Shown: positions 1 to 7,647 of the stretch, piece after piece
Layout: each line of letters starts with the position of its first letter
Numbering within the stretch: the first letter of the stretch is position 1
Assembly (NCBI GenBank): GCA_017429695.1
Contig: JAFROK010000038.1
Location: forward strand, 1 to 55,029
Direction of reading: 5' to 3'
Length of the DNA: 55,029 nt
Source of the DNA: Clostridia bacterium
GTDB taxonomy: Bacteria; Bacillota; Clostridia; Christensenellales; Aristaeellaceae
Notes under the pieces: model-generated
What the model saw: the letters and a program-made list of their open reading frames with translations, nothing else
The model's database searches: none
Told to the model about the DNA's origin: nothing
Program-made: the position numbers and the translations under genes

Positions 1-1
1 A

Positions 2-82
2 AGCATTCGCAGAAAAGCAAGACGGGTTGCGCTACTCAATGATTATGCAGAAAAAGTTCTGATGCTTGGCGATCAACTGTAA
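2..82 (+). CDS. C-terminal tail of an unidentified CDS (partial)
   Basis: The reading frame is open from the window edge to a TAA at 80-82 and gives 26 residues ending in EKVLMLGDQL. The peptide is basic and then amphipathic, and the frame is compatible with the 3' end of a plus-strand gene that begins outside the window. Nothing in this short stretch identifies a family. It may also be a chance open frame. Confidence 0.3.
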   Translation, partial: SIRRKARRVALLNDYAEKVLMLGDQL

Positions 83-159
83 TTTCAAAAAATGATGGCT
101 GTTCTTGTTTGCCTACCCCGTTTTCAAATGAGACCGCCCTGGCGCCGGCGCAAGATAAC

Positions 160-188
160 TTGCAAACGGCGGCTTTTCGGCATAGAAT
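160..188 (+). promoter_or_regulatory. Predicted sigma-70-type promoter of the kinase/regulator operon
   Basis: TTGCAA (160-165) and TAGAAT (183-188) are separated by 17 bp and lie about 30 bp before the kinase start at 219. An AGGAG-like ribosome site (AAAGGAGATGAG) precedes that start. Inferred from consensus only. Confidence 0.5.
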
Positions 189-218
189 ATAAGGGATCGA
201 TGATTAAAGGCAAAGGAG

Positions 219-1505
219 ATGAGGACAGTGGAACAGATGATGGTCCAGTTTGGTTATCTGATACTGCTTCTGCTGGCCGGGCTGACATTTACCGTGATAT
301 ACGATACGTATATCATTCCGAAACACCGGCGCATTATGCTGGCGATTATCGGCCTGTGCTTTGCCCTGATTATCCAGAACTACCTGGAGGACTGGCTTTC
401 GTCCGGGGAAGCCCGCATCCTGGCCCGGACGATGACCTCCATGCTGGGATATATCCTTCGCCCGATGGTGATCGTGATGTTCCTGCACATTGTTGAACCC
501 AAATGGCGGCACCGGCCCGCGTGGGCGCTGATCGGCGTGAATACAGCCCTGTACCTGACGCCGCTGTTTTCCAGCATTGTATTCAAAATCACCGAGGACA
601 ACCATTACATGGGCGGGCCGCTGCGGTATACGTGCCTGATGATCAGCTGCACGCTGATGGTGTATCTTTTCTGGCTGACGGTTCATGTATACGGCCGGAC
701 ATCCGTGAAGGAAATCGTTATCCCCGTGCTGATCATTCTGATTGTAGCCGTTTCCATCTACCTGGACGGTACGGTCGGCGGCAACCGGCAGCCGGTGACT
801 TTCCTGACCGTGGGCATGGTGATCGGCTGCGTGCTCTACTATATCTGGCTGCATATGCAGTTTGTGCGGGAGCACGAAGAGGACCTGAAAGCGCGGCAGC
901 GGATTCAGATTATGATGAGCCAGATCCGGCCGCATTTCCTGTACAATTCCCTGTCGGCGATCCAGGTGCTGTGTCATTCCGACCCGGAAAAGGCGGCGGA
1001 AGTGACCAACCAGTTCAGCCTGTATCTGCGGGAAAACCTGGACTTTATGGAACAGCCCGGGCTGATTCCTTTCTGGAAGGAACTGGACCATACCAAAACA
1101 TATGTCAAGATTGAGGAAACCCGATTCCCGAATATCCGGGTGGAATACGGGATTAACGACGCCGCGTTTTCCGTGCCGCCGCTGAGCCTGCAGCCGATGG
1201 TGGAAAACGCCATCCGGCACGGCGTACGGATCCGGCAGGAAGGCATAGTGCAGGTGCTTACGCAGCGGAAAGAGGATATGCATGAGATCATTGTTCGGGA
1301 CAACGGGACCGGGTTTGATCCGGAAGGCATATGGGAAAAGAAGAGCGATCATATCGGCCTGCGCAACGTGAAGGAACGGATCGAGAGCATGTGCGGCGGA
1401 ACGCTGACGATTGACAGCCGCATCGGCGAGGGGACGACGATTACGATCCGGATTCCGGTGCGGGATGACGACATTCAGGAGACAGGGAGTGAGAGACGGG
1501 CATGA
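219..1505 (+). CDS. LytS/YesM-type membrane sensor histidine kinase
   Basis: This is a 428-aa sensor kinase. The first ~215 residues hold about seven hydrophobic segments (roughly 10-30, 38-58, 75-92, 102-122, 138-158, 166-183, 195-212). The His_kinase domain follows with the phospho-acceptor in SQIRPHFLYNSL (His239). The HATPase_c domain has its N-box in VENAIRHG (Asn330) and the G1 box DNGTGF (361-366). The stop overlaps the next gene's start by four bases (ATGA), so kinase and regulator are translationally coupled and almost certainly a pair. The ligand is unknown. The many-helix N-terminus suggests a membrane-embedded signal rather than a large extracellular sensor. Family assignment is firm; function is open. 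Confidence 0.9.
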   Translation: MRTVEQMMVQFGYLILLLLAGLTFTVIYDTYIIPKHRRIMLAIIGLCFALIIQNYLEDWLSSGEARILARTMTSMLGYILRPMVIVMFLHIVEPKWRHRPAWALIGVNTALYLTPLFSSIVFKITEDNHYMGGPLRYTCLMISCTLMVYLFWLTVHVYGRTSVKEIVIPVLIILIVAVSIYLDGTVGGNRQPVTFLTVGMVIGCVLYYIWLHMQFVREHEEDLKARQRIQIMMSQIRPHFLYNSLSAIQVLCHSDPEKAAEVTNQFSLYLRENLDFMEQPGLIPFWKELDHTKTYVKIEETRFPNIRVEYGINDAAFSVPPLSLQPMVENAIRHGVRIRQEGIVQVLTQRKEDMHEIIVRDNGTGFDPEGIWEKKSDHIGLRNVKERIESMCGGTLTIDSRIGEGTTITIRIPVRDDDIQETGSERRA

Positions 1506-2305
1506 GAGCAATCTGTGTGGATGACGAATCCCTGCTGACCGATTACCTGGTTTCCATGTGCCGGGACCTGCCGCCGCTGACGGACGCGGTGGGGTTTACC
1601 CGCGCGAAGGACGCGCTTCACTGGCTGAAGGAGAATGACGCCGACCTGGCGCTGCTGGATATCGATATGCCGGATATGAACGGGATTGTGCTGGCGGCGG
1701 AAATCAAGAAGCTGTATCCGGAAATGGTGATTATTTTCCTGACCGGGTTTTCCGAATACGCGGTGGACGCTTTCGGGCTGCATGTGGCGGGATACCTGCT
1801 GAAACCGATTACCAAAGACAGGCTGGCCAAAGAGATTGAGTATGCGCTGAGCGGAAAACAGAAAGATCCGCCTGCCCATATCCGGGTGCAGACCTTTGGA
1901 AGCTTTGACCTGTTTGTGGACGGGAAAATGGTGACTTTCAAACAGGCAAAATGCAAGGAGCTGCTGGCGTATCTGATTGACCGGCAGGGCGGCAGCGTCA
2001 CGCGGGCGGAGGCTTTTTCGATTCTGTGGGAAGACCGGCTGTATGACCGGCCGATGCAGAAGCAGTTTGATGTGATTATACGCAGTTTGCGGGATACGCT
2101 GGAAGAGAACGGAATCGGTGAGATCCTGGAGATCAGGAAAGGGGCCCTGAGGGTAAAACCGGAAGAGATTTCGTGTGACGCTTGGCGGTTTTTCAGCGGG
2201 GATATCAATGCGATCAATGCTTACCGGGGAGAATATATGAGCGCTTATTCGTGGGGGTCTTATACGGAGAGCTTTATGAACCGGAAGTGTGGGTTCAATG
2301 AATAA
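1502..2305 (+). CDS. Response regulator, REC + SARP-like winged helix
   Basis: The protein has 267 aa. The receiver domain (about 1-115) has the acidic pair DD at residues 7-8, the phospho-acceptor in LLDIDMPDMNG (Asp53), the conserved Thr in FLTGF and the Lys in LLKP. The C-terminal part (about 125-230) is a winged-helix DNA-binding domain of the OmpR/SARP type (RVQTFGSFDLFVDGK, then KELLAYLIDRQGG), as in two-component SAPR-family regulators, without a long BTAD domain. It is coupled to the kinase at 219-1505. A clear paralogue lies at 3217-4035. Targets are not evident from sequence. Confidence 0.88.
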   Translation: MRAICVDDESLLTDYLVSMCRDLPPLTDAVGFTRAKDALHWLKENDADLALLDIDMPDMNGIVLAAEIKKLYPEMVIIFLTGFSEYAVDAFGLHVAGYLLKPITKDRLAKEIEYALSGKQKDPPAHIRVQTFGSFDLFVDGKMVTFKQAKCKELLAYLIDRQGGSVTRAEAFSILWEDRLYDRPMQKQFDVIIRSLRDTLEENGIGEILEIRKGALRVKPEEISCDAWRFFSGDINAINAYRGEYMSAYSWGSYTESFMNRKCGFNE

Positions 2306-2334
2306 AAAAATGGGGGGCTTTCTGATTGCCTCCC
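2304..2334 (-). terminator. Rho-independent terminator of the sigma-factor operon
   Basis: On the minus strand a 7-bp stem with one G-U pair (GGGAGGC/GCCCCCC, plus-strand arms 2312-2318 and 2328-2334) is followed by a T7 run (plus-strand A run 2304-2310). It also lies just past the stop of the plus-strand regulator at 2305, so it marks a convergent gene end. Confidence 0.6.
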
Positions 2335-2359
2335 ATACCCCTCTTCGGGGATAAAATTA

Positions 2360-2842
2360 TTATGTGGCCAGGGATTGTTTCAGGAGCATGATGGCGTTCT
2401 GGTGGCGGAGCTTGACGGCTCCGTAGCTCAGGTTCATCATCCGGGCGATTTCTGTGAGCGGTTTTCCGTCGTAATAACGGAGAACCACAATATCCATTAA
2501 CTGCTGCGGGAGCTTCCGGAGCGCCGTGGCGAGCTCGGTGAGCGATTCTGTGTTCAGCAGGTCTTCGTCCAGCTCGGTATCATCGGACAGGTTTTCGTCC
2601 AGTTCTTCCGACGGCCTGGAGCGGCGGAAGTGATCGATGACCGTGTTCCGCGTGACGGTGAAAATCCAGGTGCTGAGGGAGGCTTTTTCAGGATCAAACC
2701 CATCCAGCTTCCGGATGATTTTTTCGAACACATCTGAAAGCAGGTCTTCCGCGTCCGCTTTATTCCGCACACGGGCACGGATATATCCCATGACCTTGCC
2801 GCTGTATTCCGCGTAAATCTGCTCAGGACTTACGGTTGGCAT
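2360..2842 (-). CDS. RNA polymerase sigma-70 family (ECF-like) factor
   Basis: The 160-aa protein has sigma region 2 at about residues 8-75 (AEYSGKVMGYIRARV, DAEDLLSDVFEKII, LSTWIFTVTRNTVIDHFRR). Region 4 lies at about 105-158 (LRKLPQQLMDIVVLRYYDGKPL, LTEIARMMNLSYGAVKLR), with an acidic linker between them. The length is usual for ECF factors. It would direct RNA polymerase to a small regulon. No anti-sigma gene with a membrane segment is adjacent; instead its start overlaps by 20 bp the upstream 68-aa gene, a tight two-gene operon. It sits between two paralogous response-regulator genes, which may regulate it. Confidence 0.9.
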   Translation of the reverse strand: MPTVSPEQIYAEYSGKVMGYIRARVRNKADAEDLLSDVFEKIIRKLDGFDPEKASLSTWIFTVTRNTVIDHFRRSRPSEELDENLSDDTELDEDLLNTESLTELATALRKLPQQLMDIVVLRYYDGKPLTEIARMMNLSYGAVKLRHQNAIMLLKQSLAT

Positions 2843-3029
2843 CCCGGTCCAATTCCCCGGATTTTATGGGACGAATATCAGGAGTTCCGGCAGCGTTGAC
2901 AAATTCCATTTCATCCATGCTGAGCTCCTTGACGGACCAGCGGGAATGAACGGAATCAATCACCGACTGAAGGGCCGGATTGCTTTCAAACTTCTGATAA
3001 TCGAACATGGTACGCAGTGCGTTTTCCAT
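2823..3029 (-). CDS. 68-aa small protein with leader-peptide-like motif, sigma-factor partner
   Basis: The gene starts at ATG 3029, preceded on the minus strand by AGGAG nine bases away. It overlaps the downstream sigma gene by 20 bp, so the two are co-translated. The N-terminus has FDYQKFESNPALQSVI. The middle carries SVKELSMDEMEFVNAAGTPD, which from memory resembles small proteins found beside sigma factors in Clostridia. The ELS-DEME-VNAAG stretch also looks like the end of a class II bacteriocin or lanthipeptide leader (L-S-x-E-E-L-x-V-x-GG type). The 20 residues after it are polar, without Cys. It could be a sigma regulator, a precursor-like peptide or neither; no function is assigned. 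Confidence 0.65.
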   Translation of the reverse strand: MENALRTMFDYQKFESNPALQSVIDSVHSRWSVKELSMDEMEFVNAAGTPDIRPIKSGELDRDANRKS

Positions 3030-3046
3030 CGATCATCACTCCTTTC

Positions 3047-3065
3047 CAACTGAATTCATCAGTTG
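3047..3065. promoter_or_regulatory. Palindrome upstream of the sigma operon
   Basis: CAACTGA (3047-3053), a 5-bp spacer and TCAGTTG (3059-3065) form a perfect 7-bp inverted repeat just before the ribosome-binding site of the 68-aa gene on the minus strand. Position and symmetry suit an operator or a 5' mRNA hairpin. The binding protein is unknown. Confidence 0.35.
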
Positions 3066-3137
3066 ATACGGATTCACAGGGCAAGGTGGCAGGTAATTTG
3101 CGGAATTATTTTTTTTATAACAGGAAATGCGCCAAAA

Positions 3138-3181
3138 GTCCAGTGATTTTCCCGGAAATTGTACTGGACATTTACTGGACA
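3138..3181. promoter_or_regulatory. Repeated TACTGGACA motifs between divergent operons
   Basis: TACTGGACA occurs twice in direct orientation (3162-3170 and 3173-3181), 11 bp start to start, about one helical turn. A third, inverted copy GTCCAGTGA lies at 3138-3146. A weak -10-like TAAGAT is at 3190-3195 ahead of the regulator start at 3217. Tandem repeats at 10-11 bp are typical of OmpR/SARP-type binding sites, so the paralogous response regulators are obvious candidates. This is inference. Confidence 0.4.
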
Positions 3182-3216
3182 ATGAATGGTAAGATCTGCG
3201 CAGGAGGTGCGGAAAC

Positions 3217-4035
3217 GTGCTGAAAGTAATATGCGTGGATGACGAAAAACCGGTTCTTCAGCAGATTGTTTCCCTGTGCGGGGAAGTAGCTGGAATATCG
3301 GACATCCAGGCTTTTTCCGGAGCGAAAGAAGCGCTTGCATGGGTGAAGGGTCATCCATGCGATCTGGCGTTGCTGGATGTGAACATGCCCGGGATGGACG
3401 GCATCCTGTTGGCCAGAGAAATAAAGGAAATACAGCCGGAAACGGAAGTTGTGTTTATTACCGGCCATGCCCGGTATGCTGTGGACGCATGGGCGGTTCA
3501 TGCCCGGGGCTATCTGCTGAAGCCCGTGACGGCAGAACAGCTGAAAAAGGAAACCGATTATATCATGTCCATCCGGAAACATCCGGCGGCGGAACATCCG
3601 GGCGCCCATATTGAAATAAAGACATTCGGCGGATTTGATATCCTGGTGGACGGGGAGCCGGTTCATTTCAAACGGTCCAAGGCCAAGGAACTGCTGGCCT
3701 GCCTGGTGGAAAAGCAGGGCGACAGCATTACGCGGGAACAGGCATATTGCATGATCTGGGAGAATACCCATTATGACCGCTCCGCGCAGAAGCAGCTGGA
3801 TGTTGTGATCCGCAGCCTCCGCACAACGCTGGAGGAATATGGAATCAGCGAAATTCTGAGCATGCAGCGGGGCATGCTCCGCATTGAACCCAGGATGTTT
3901 TCCTGCGATATGTACCGGATGCTGCTCGGAGATGCGGAGGCTATCGGCGAATACCGGGGCGAATATATGAATGCATACTCCTGGGCCAGCCTGGAGGAGG
4001 CCTACCTGGAGCGGCGGATTGAGAATATCAGCTGA
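3217..4035 (+). CDS. Second response regulator, REC + SARP-like winged helix (paralogue)
   Basis: The 272-aa protein starts at GTG 3217 behind a strong AGGAGGTG site. The receiver domain has DD at 8-9, Asp54 in ALLDVNMPGMDG, FITGHARYAVDAW and LLKPV. The winged helix starts near residue 130 (IKTFGGFDILVDGEPVHFKRSKAKELLACLVEKQG). It is co-linear with the regulator at 1502-2305 through the last helix (YRGEYMNAYSWASLEEAYLERR), so the two arose by duplication. No kinase adjoins this copy; the GGDEF gene follows 20 bp later. It may share the kinase at 219 or use an unlinked one. Confidence 0.87.
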   Translation: MLKVICVDDEKPVLQQIVSLCGEVAGISDIQAFSGAKEALAWVKGHPCDLALLDVNMPGMDGILLAREIKEIQPETEVVFITGHARYAVDAWAVHARGYLLKPVTAEQLKKETDYIMSIRKHPAAEHPGAHIEIKTFGGFDILVDGEPVHFKRSKAKELLACLVEKQGDSITREQAYCMIWENTHYDRSAQKQLDVVIRSLRTTLEEYGISEILSMQRGMLRIEPRMFSCDMYRMLLGDAEAIGEYRGEYMNAYSWASLEEAYLERRIENIS

Positions 4036-4055
4036 TTGCAGAAAGGGTTGAATGT

Positions 4056-4874
4056 ATGAAGACAGACGATATCATTCTGCGGTTTTTCCGGGACGATATC
4101 GCCGGGAATGTGATTCTGGATACGGACGGCAGCATCCTTTACGAGGATGAAAAGGCGGCTGCCATCCTGAAGGGGAAGACCAACTGGCAGGCGGCCTGCC
4201 CCCCGGTCCGCGAGGGCCAGAAAGACGAAACGTGGGACCTGATATGCCACGGGAGCGGCAAAAGCTACATGGTGGCTACTTCCACCTTCACAGAGGACGG
4301 CAGGATGCTGCAGATTCACCATCTGACAGACACCAGCATGTATACGGGCCTGTACCGGGAAATCAGCAATTATTCCCAGGAGCTGAAAACCGAGAAGGAA
4401 CGGGATGAGATGACCGGGCTGTATAACAAGGGCAAGCTCATGGAGATGAAGCGGGGCCTTTTCAGCAAGCAGAAACCCATCGCCGTTTTCTATATGGACA
4501 TCAACAACCTGAAAATTACGAACGACACATACGGGCATGAGGCCGGGGACGCACTGATTAAAAAAGCCGCGGACAGCCTGAAAAAGATTGAAGCCCGGAA
4601 TGTGATGCCATTCCGCGTAGGCGGGGATGAATTCGTGACGGTTGCGATTCATGTGAACCGGGAGGAAGCGGAAAAAATCAAGGGAAAATGGGAAGCCGCC
4701 CTGGCAGAGCTGAATCAGCAGGATGACGGCATTGAGTGCGTGATTGCCTGCGGATTTGCCTTCGGCGAGGAGAATTTTGTGCCGGAGGAATTGTTTGCCG
4801 AAGCAGACAGGCGGATGTATGATGACAAAAAAAGCAAGAAACAGACGGAGAAAAGCCGGGAAGAACTGACATAA
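4056..4874 (+). CDS. GGDEF-domain protein (diguanylate cyclase), soluble
   Basis: The 272-aa protein has an N-terminal region of about 110 residues that looks PAS-like (VILDTDGSILYEDEKAAAILKG). A short coiled segment follows (NYSQELKTEKERDEMTGLYNK), then a GGDEF domain (about 120-255) with MDINNLKITNDTYGHEAGD and an intact FRVGGDEF signature. An active diguanylate cyclase is therefore expected. The usual upstream RxxD inhibitory site is not seen. No membrane segment is present. It sits 20 bp after the second response regulator, so they are probably one transcript, suggesting that signalling here links to cyclic-di-GMP or a related dinucleotide. Confidence 0.85.
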   Translation: MKTDDIILRFFRDDIAGNVILDTDGSILYEDEKAAAILKGKTNWQAACPPVREGQKDETWDLICHGSGKSYMVATSTFTEDGRMLQIHHLTDTSMYTGLYREISNYSQELKTEKERDEMTGLYNKGKLMEMKRGLFSKQKPIAVFYMDINNLKITNDTYGHEAGDALIKKAADSLKKIEARNVMPFRVGGDEFVTVAIHVNREEAEKIKGKWEAALAELNQQDDGIECVIACGFAFGEENFVPEELFAEADRRMYDDKKSKKQTEKSREELT

Positions 4875-4892
4875 CCCAAAGGAGGAACGACC

Positions 4893-6401
4893 GTGATTCA
4901 GCAAACGCCGATGATCAGCCGGGCGGACATGATCCGCTGCACCCTTTGCGCAGACGCGCCGTGCGACGCGGCATGCGACAGGGTCAGGCCGGCCGCCTTG
5001 CTGCGGAGCATCTGGTTTCAGAACGAACAGACGGCTGCCCAGCGCCTGCCCGCGGAGAATCCCTGCATTGTCTGCGCTGCCCCGTGCGAACAGAAATGCG
5101 TACGGGCAGGCGAAGTAAGCATCCGGGACCTGATAAACCGGCTGTATTACCAGGTGCAGCCGGAGTGTGAAACCGCCATTCCGGACAGCGAAGAGCGGCT
5201 GAAATGCGACCTGTGCGGCATTCCGCTGGAAAACCCCTTCCTGCTGAGCTCCTCGGTTGTGGCCAGCACATATGATATGTGCGCCGCAGCTTTTGAAGCG
5301 GGATGGGCCGGGATCTGTTTCAAGACCGTATGCTCGCTGGATATCCGGGAGGCATCCCCGCGGTTTTCCGCGGTGACGGGCAGTGACGGGAGCATCATCG
5401 GGTTTAAGAACATTGAACAGCTTTCGGACCACAGCGTGGCGGAAAACATGGCAATATTCCGCCGGCTGAAGGCGAAGTATCCGACCAAATTCATCCTGGC
5501 ATCCATCATGGGGCAGAATGAAGCGGAATGGGGCGAACTGGCCCGGCTATGCGAAGAAAACGGCGCGGACGCGGTTGAACTGAATTTTTCCTGCCCCAAC
5601 ATGGCGGAAGGCGGCCTGGGAAGCGATATCGGCCAGGTGCCGGAGCTGGTGGAACGGTTTACCCGGGCGGCCAAACAGGCGTGCCATATTCCGGTGATCG
5701 CCAAACTGACCCCCAACGTGGCCGAGATGAGCCCGGCGGCGGAAGCGGCAAAACGGGGGGGCGCGGACGGAATTGCGGCCATCAATACCATTAAATCCGT
5801 GACGGGACTGAACCTGCACACCTATGTGGCATCGCCGGCGGTTCATGGACAGAGCGCGGTGGGCGGCTACAGCGGAAACGCTGTGAAACCGATTGCACTG
5901 CGGTTTATTGCCGAAATGGGGCACAACCCGGAACTGAAGGGGCTGCACCTGAGCGCCATGGGCGGCGTCGAAACCTGGACGGACGCGCTGGAATTCATGC
6001 TGCTGGGCGGCGGATCGATTCAGGTGACCACCGCGGTGATGCAATACGGATACCGGATTATTGACGACCTGAAGGCCGGGCTGAACCTTTACCTGGCGGA
6101 GAAGGGATTCCGGAACGTGCGGCAGGTGATCGGCCTGGGACTGGACGCGCTCAGCGGAACGACGGACACGCTGGAGCGGAACACTGTGATATTCCCCGCA
6201 TTTGAGAAAGAACGCTGCATTGGGTGCGGACGCTGTATGATCTCCTGCAGCGACGGCGGGCACCAGGCGATCCGGCTGGATGAAAACAGGAGGCCGGTGC
6301 TGGACGGGAAAAAGTGCGTCGGATGCCATCTGTGCGTGCTGGTATGCCCGCAGCGGGCGATTAAGCCAGGCAAAAAACGGATTGTCAGAGAGAAGGGCTG
6401 A
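4893..6401 (+). CDS. preA: PreA-type dihydropyrimidine dehydrogenase with extra N-terminal Fe-S region
   Basis: The 502-aa protein starts at GTG 4893 behind AGGAGG. Residues ~100-420 match the FMN-binding barrel of PreA (NFSCPNMAEGGLGSDIGQ, AKLTPNV, GGADGIAAINTIKSVTG, GGYSGNAVKPIALRF, QVTTAVMQYGYRI). The C-terminus carries two 4Fe-4S motifs (CIGCGRCMISC and CVGCHLCVLVCP). The first ~95 residues have a Cys-rich pattern (CTLCADAPCDAAC, then CIVCAAPCEQKC) like the Fe-S domain that normally belongs to the partner PreT/GltD subunit. E. coli PreA is about 411 aa, so this is an N-terminal addition. It would reduce pyrimidine bases. No preT is adjacent, so the NAD(P)H-side subunit is missing locally. 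Confidence 0.88.
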   Translation: MIQQTPMISRADMIRCTLCADAPCDAACDRVRPAALLRSIWFQNEQTAAQRLPAENPCIVCAAPCEQKCVRAGEVSIRDLINRLYYQVQPECETAIPDSEERLKCDLCGIPLENPFLLSSSVVASTYDMCAAAFEAGWAGICFKTVCSLDIREASPRFSAVTGSDGSIIGFKNIEQLSDHSVAENMAIFRRLKAKYPTKFILASIMGQNEAEWGELARLCEENGADAVELNFSCPNMAEGGLGSDIGQVPELVERFTRAAKQACHIPVIAKLTPNVAEMSPAAEAAKRGGADGIAAINTIKSVTGLNLHTYVASPAVHGQSAVGGYSGNAVKPIALRFIAEMGHNPELKGLHLSAMGGVETWTDALEFMLLGGGSIQVTTAVMQYGYRIIDDLKAGLNLYLAEKGFRNVRQVIGLGLDALSGTTDTLERNTVIFPAFEKERCIGCGRCMISCSDGGHQAIRLDENRRPVLDGKKCVGCHLCVLVCPQRAIKPGKKRIVREKG

Positions 6402-6403
6402 AG

Positions 6404-6616
6404 ATGACAGGCAATGCGTATCAGCAGGGAAAATTCCGGGAAGAAGCACTGGAATTCATGCGGAAAAAGCTGGGGGAGCGCCAGTATGCCCAGATTATGG
6501 CAAACGCGGACAGCCGTGAGCGCCCTTATGTGGCTGCGCGCGTGTTTCTTTCGCCGGAGGACTGGGAAAAATACGTATGGATTGAACAGCATGGCAGCCT
6601 GGAAGGGTTTATGTAA
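6404..6616 (+). CDS. 70-aa protein of unknown function
   Basis: The gene begins two bases after the preA stop, so it is translationally coupled. The product is soluble, helical and charged (GKFREEALEFMRKKLGERQYAQIMANADSRE, with the second half containing ARVFLSPEDWEKYVWIEQ). There are no cysteines and no signal peptide. I do not recognise a family. Context suggests an accessory of PreA or simply operon membership. The coupled start and neighbour-like codon choice make it a likely real gene. Confidence 0.55.
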   Translation: MTGNAYQQGKFREEALEFMRKKLGERQYAQIMANADSRERPYVAARVFLSPEDWEKYVWIEQHGSLEGFM

Positions 6617-6635
6617 CAGGAAAAACAATGTTTTC

Positions 6636-6664
6636 TGGACATTTGGGCGACAAGGATGTACAAT
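6636..6664 (+). promoter_or_regulatory. Predicted promoter of the partner-switching module
   Basis: TGGACA (6636-6641) and TACAAT (6659-6664) have a 17-bp spacer and lie about 58 bp before the STAS gene start at 6722, which has AGAGGAGG ahead of it. Consensus match only. Confidence 0.45.
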
Positions 6665-6721
6665 AAACAGTATAGTGCAGCCGACCCCCGGCTGTAACGA
6701 TATCAGAGGAGGACAAAATCA

Positions 6722-7021
6722 ATGACGATTAACAAAACGCAGAACGGGAACGAACTGATCCTGGCAGTGGAAGGCCGCCTGGACACCATGACCGCTCCTG
6801 AACTGGAAGCGGAGCTGAACAAATCCCTGAGCGGCGCGGAGAGCCTGGTGCTGGATTTCAGCAAACTGGAATACATCTCTTCTGCCGGCCTGCGGGTGTT
6901 GCTTTCTGCCCATAAGACCATGAGCAGCAAGGGCGGCATGAAAGTGACGAAGGTCAACGAGATCGTTCAGGAAGTGTTCGACGTCACCGGATTTGCCGAC
7001 ATTCTGACGATTGAGGCATAA
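6722..7021 (+). CDS. STAS-domain anti-sigma-factor antagonist (SpoIIAA/RsbV-like)
   Basis: The 99-aa protein consists of a single STAS domain: VEGRLDTMTAPELEAEL, LDFSKLEYISSAGLRVLLSAHK, and a C-terminal VFDVTGFADILTI. The conserved Ser in the YISSAGLR loop (near residue 57) is the expected phosphorylation site. In partner-switching systems the unphosphorylated form binds the kinase/anti-sigma protein. Here the candidates are the HATPase at 9333-9734 as kinase and the PP2C protein at 7706-9340 as phosphatase. It is the first gene of the four-gene module. Confidence 0.9.
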   Translation: MTINKTQNGNELILAVEGRLDTMTAPELEAELNKSLSGAESLVLDFSKLEYISSAGLRVLLSAHKTMSSKGGMKVTKVNEIVQEVFDVTGFADILTIEA

Positions 7022-7026
7022 AGCGG

Positions 7027-7632
7027 ATGAAAACAGATGTGATCAGGGTTTCCAGCAAAGGGAACCAGATTGAGAAAGCGCTGGGCCAGATTGAAAAAAT
7101 CGCGGCGTACAAGGAGCTTACCCCGAAAAACACACTGCATCTGCGCCTGCTGACAGAAGAAATGATGGGCATGATGCGTTCCATCACCGGGGAAACGGAA
7201 GGCGAGTTCTGGGTTGAAGACCAGGACGGCGAATATCAGCTTCACCTTCGGGTACGGACCCGGCTGAACGCGGATGAACGGGAACAGCTGCTCGCCGCAT
7301 CCAGCAGCGGCCGGAACGAATCGGCCAAGGGACTGATGGGCCGCATCCGGGATTTCTTTGACTGGGGTTCCGATGAGGACCTGGGGACTATGACCAGTTC
7401 GCTGATGCTTCCGGACATGTATGTACATTCCAGCTCGCCCGCACTGGACATAGAATGGTCGATGGTGCGCTATGAAAGCGCGCTGTCCGGCCGGATCGCG
7501 CAGAACGACGCCGCCGCCAAAGAAGCCTGGGACGAACTGGAAAAATCCGTCGTCAAGCATGTGGCGGACGATGTAAAGGTGTCGATCCGCAACGGCGTGG
7601 TGGAAATGACCATCCTGAAGAAACTGGCATAA
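7027..7632 (+). CDS. 201-aa protein of a partner-switching module, degenerate HATPase-like
   Basis: The gene starts 5 bp after the STAS gene. The N-terminus (about 35-75) has LHLRLLTEEMMGMMRSI followed by EGEFWVEDQDGEYQLHLRV, which recalls the N-box helix and next strand of RsbW-type ATPases. The Asn of the N-box is absent. The C-terminus ends in a strand pair (DDVKVSIRNGVVEMTILKKL). The middle (about 90-150) is polar, with a Ser-rich segment. My recollection, which I cannot verify here, is that similar genes accompany STAS and SpoIIE-domain genes in other Clostridia. It may be a non-catalytic binding partner. No enzymatic role is claimed. Confidence 0.7.
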   Translation: MKTDVIRVSSKGNQIEKALGQIEKIAAYKELTPKNTLHLRLLTEEMMGMMRSITGETEGEFWVEDQDGEYQLHLRVRTRLNADEREQLLAASSSGRNESAKGLMGRIRDFFDWGSDEDLGTMTSSLMLPDMYVHSSSPALDIEWSMVRYESALSGRIAQNDAAAKEAWDELEKSVVKHVADDVKVSIRNGVVEMTILKKLA

Positions 7633-7647
7633 ATTTTTCAGCGATAT

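Noticed and set aside
204-1511. Long minus-strand open frames opposite the kinase, pot, GH78 and ABC genes
   Set aside because: They are antisense shadows in GC-rich coding DNA. They are His/Arg/Gln-rich, lack ribosome sites and match no family.
6404-6616. 70-aa protein as NHLM (Nif11-type) precursor
   Set aside because: No Nif11-like leader, no GG/GA cleavage motif and no Cys/Ser/Thr-rich core; it is coupled to preA instead.
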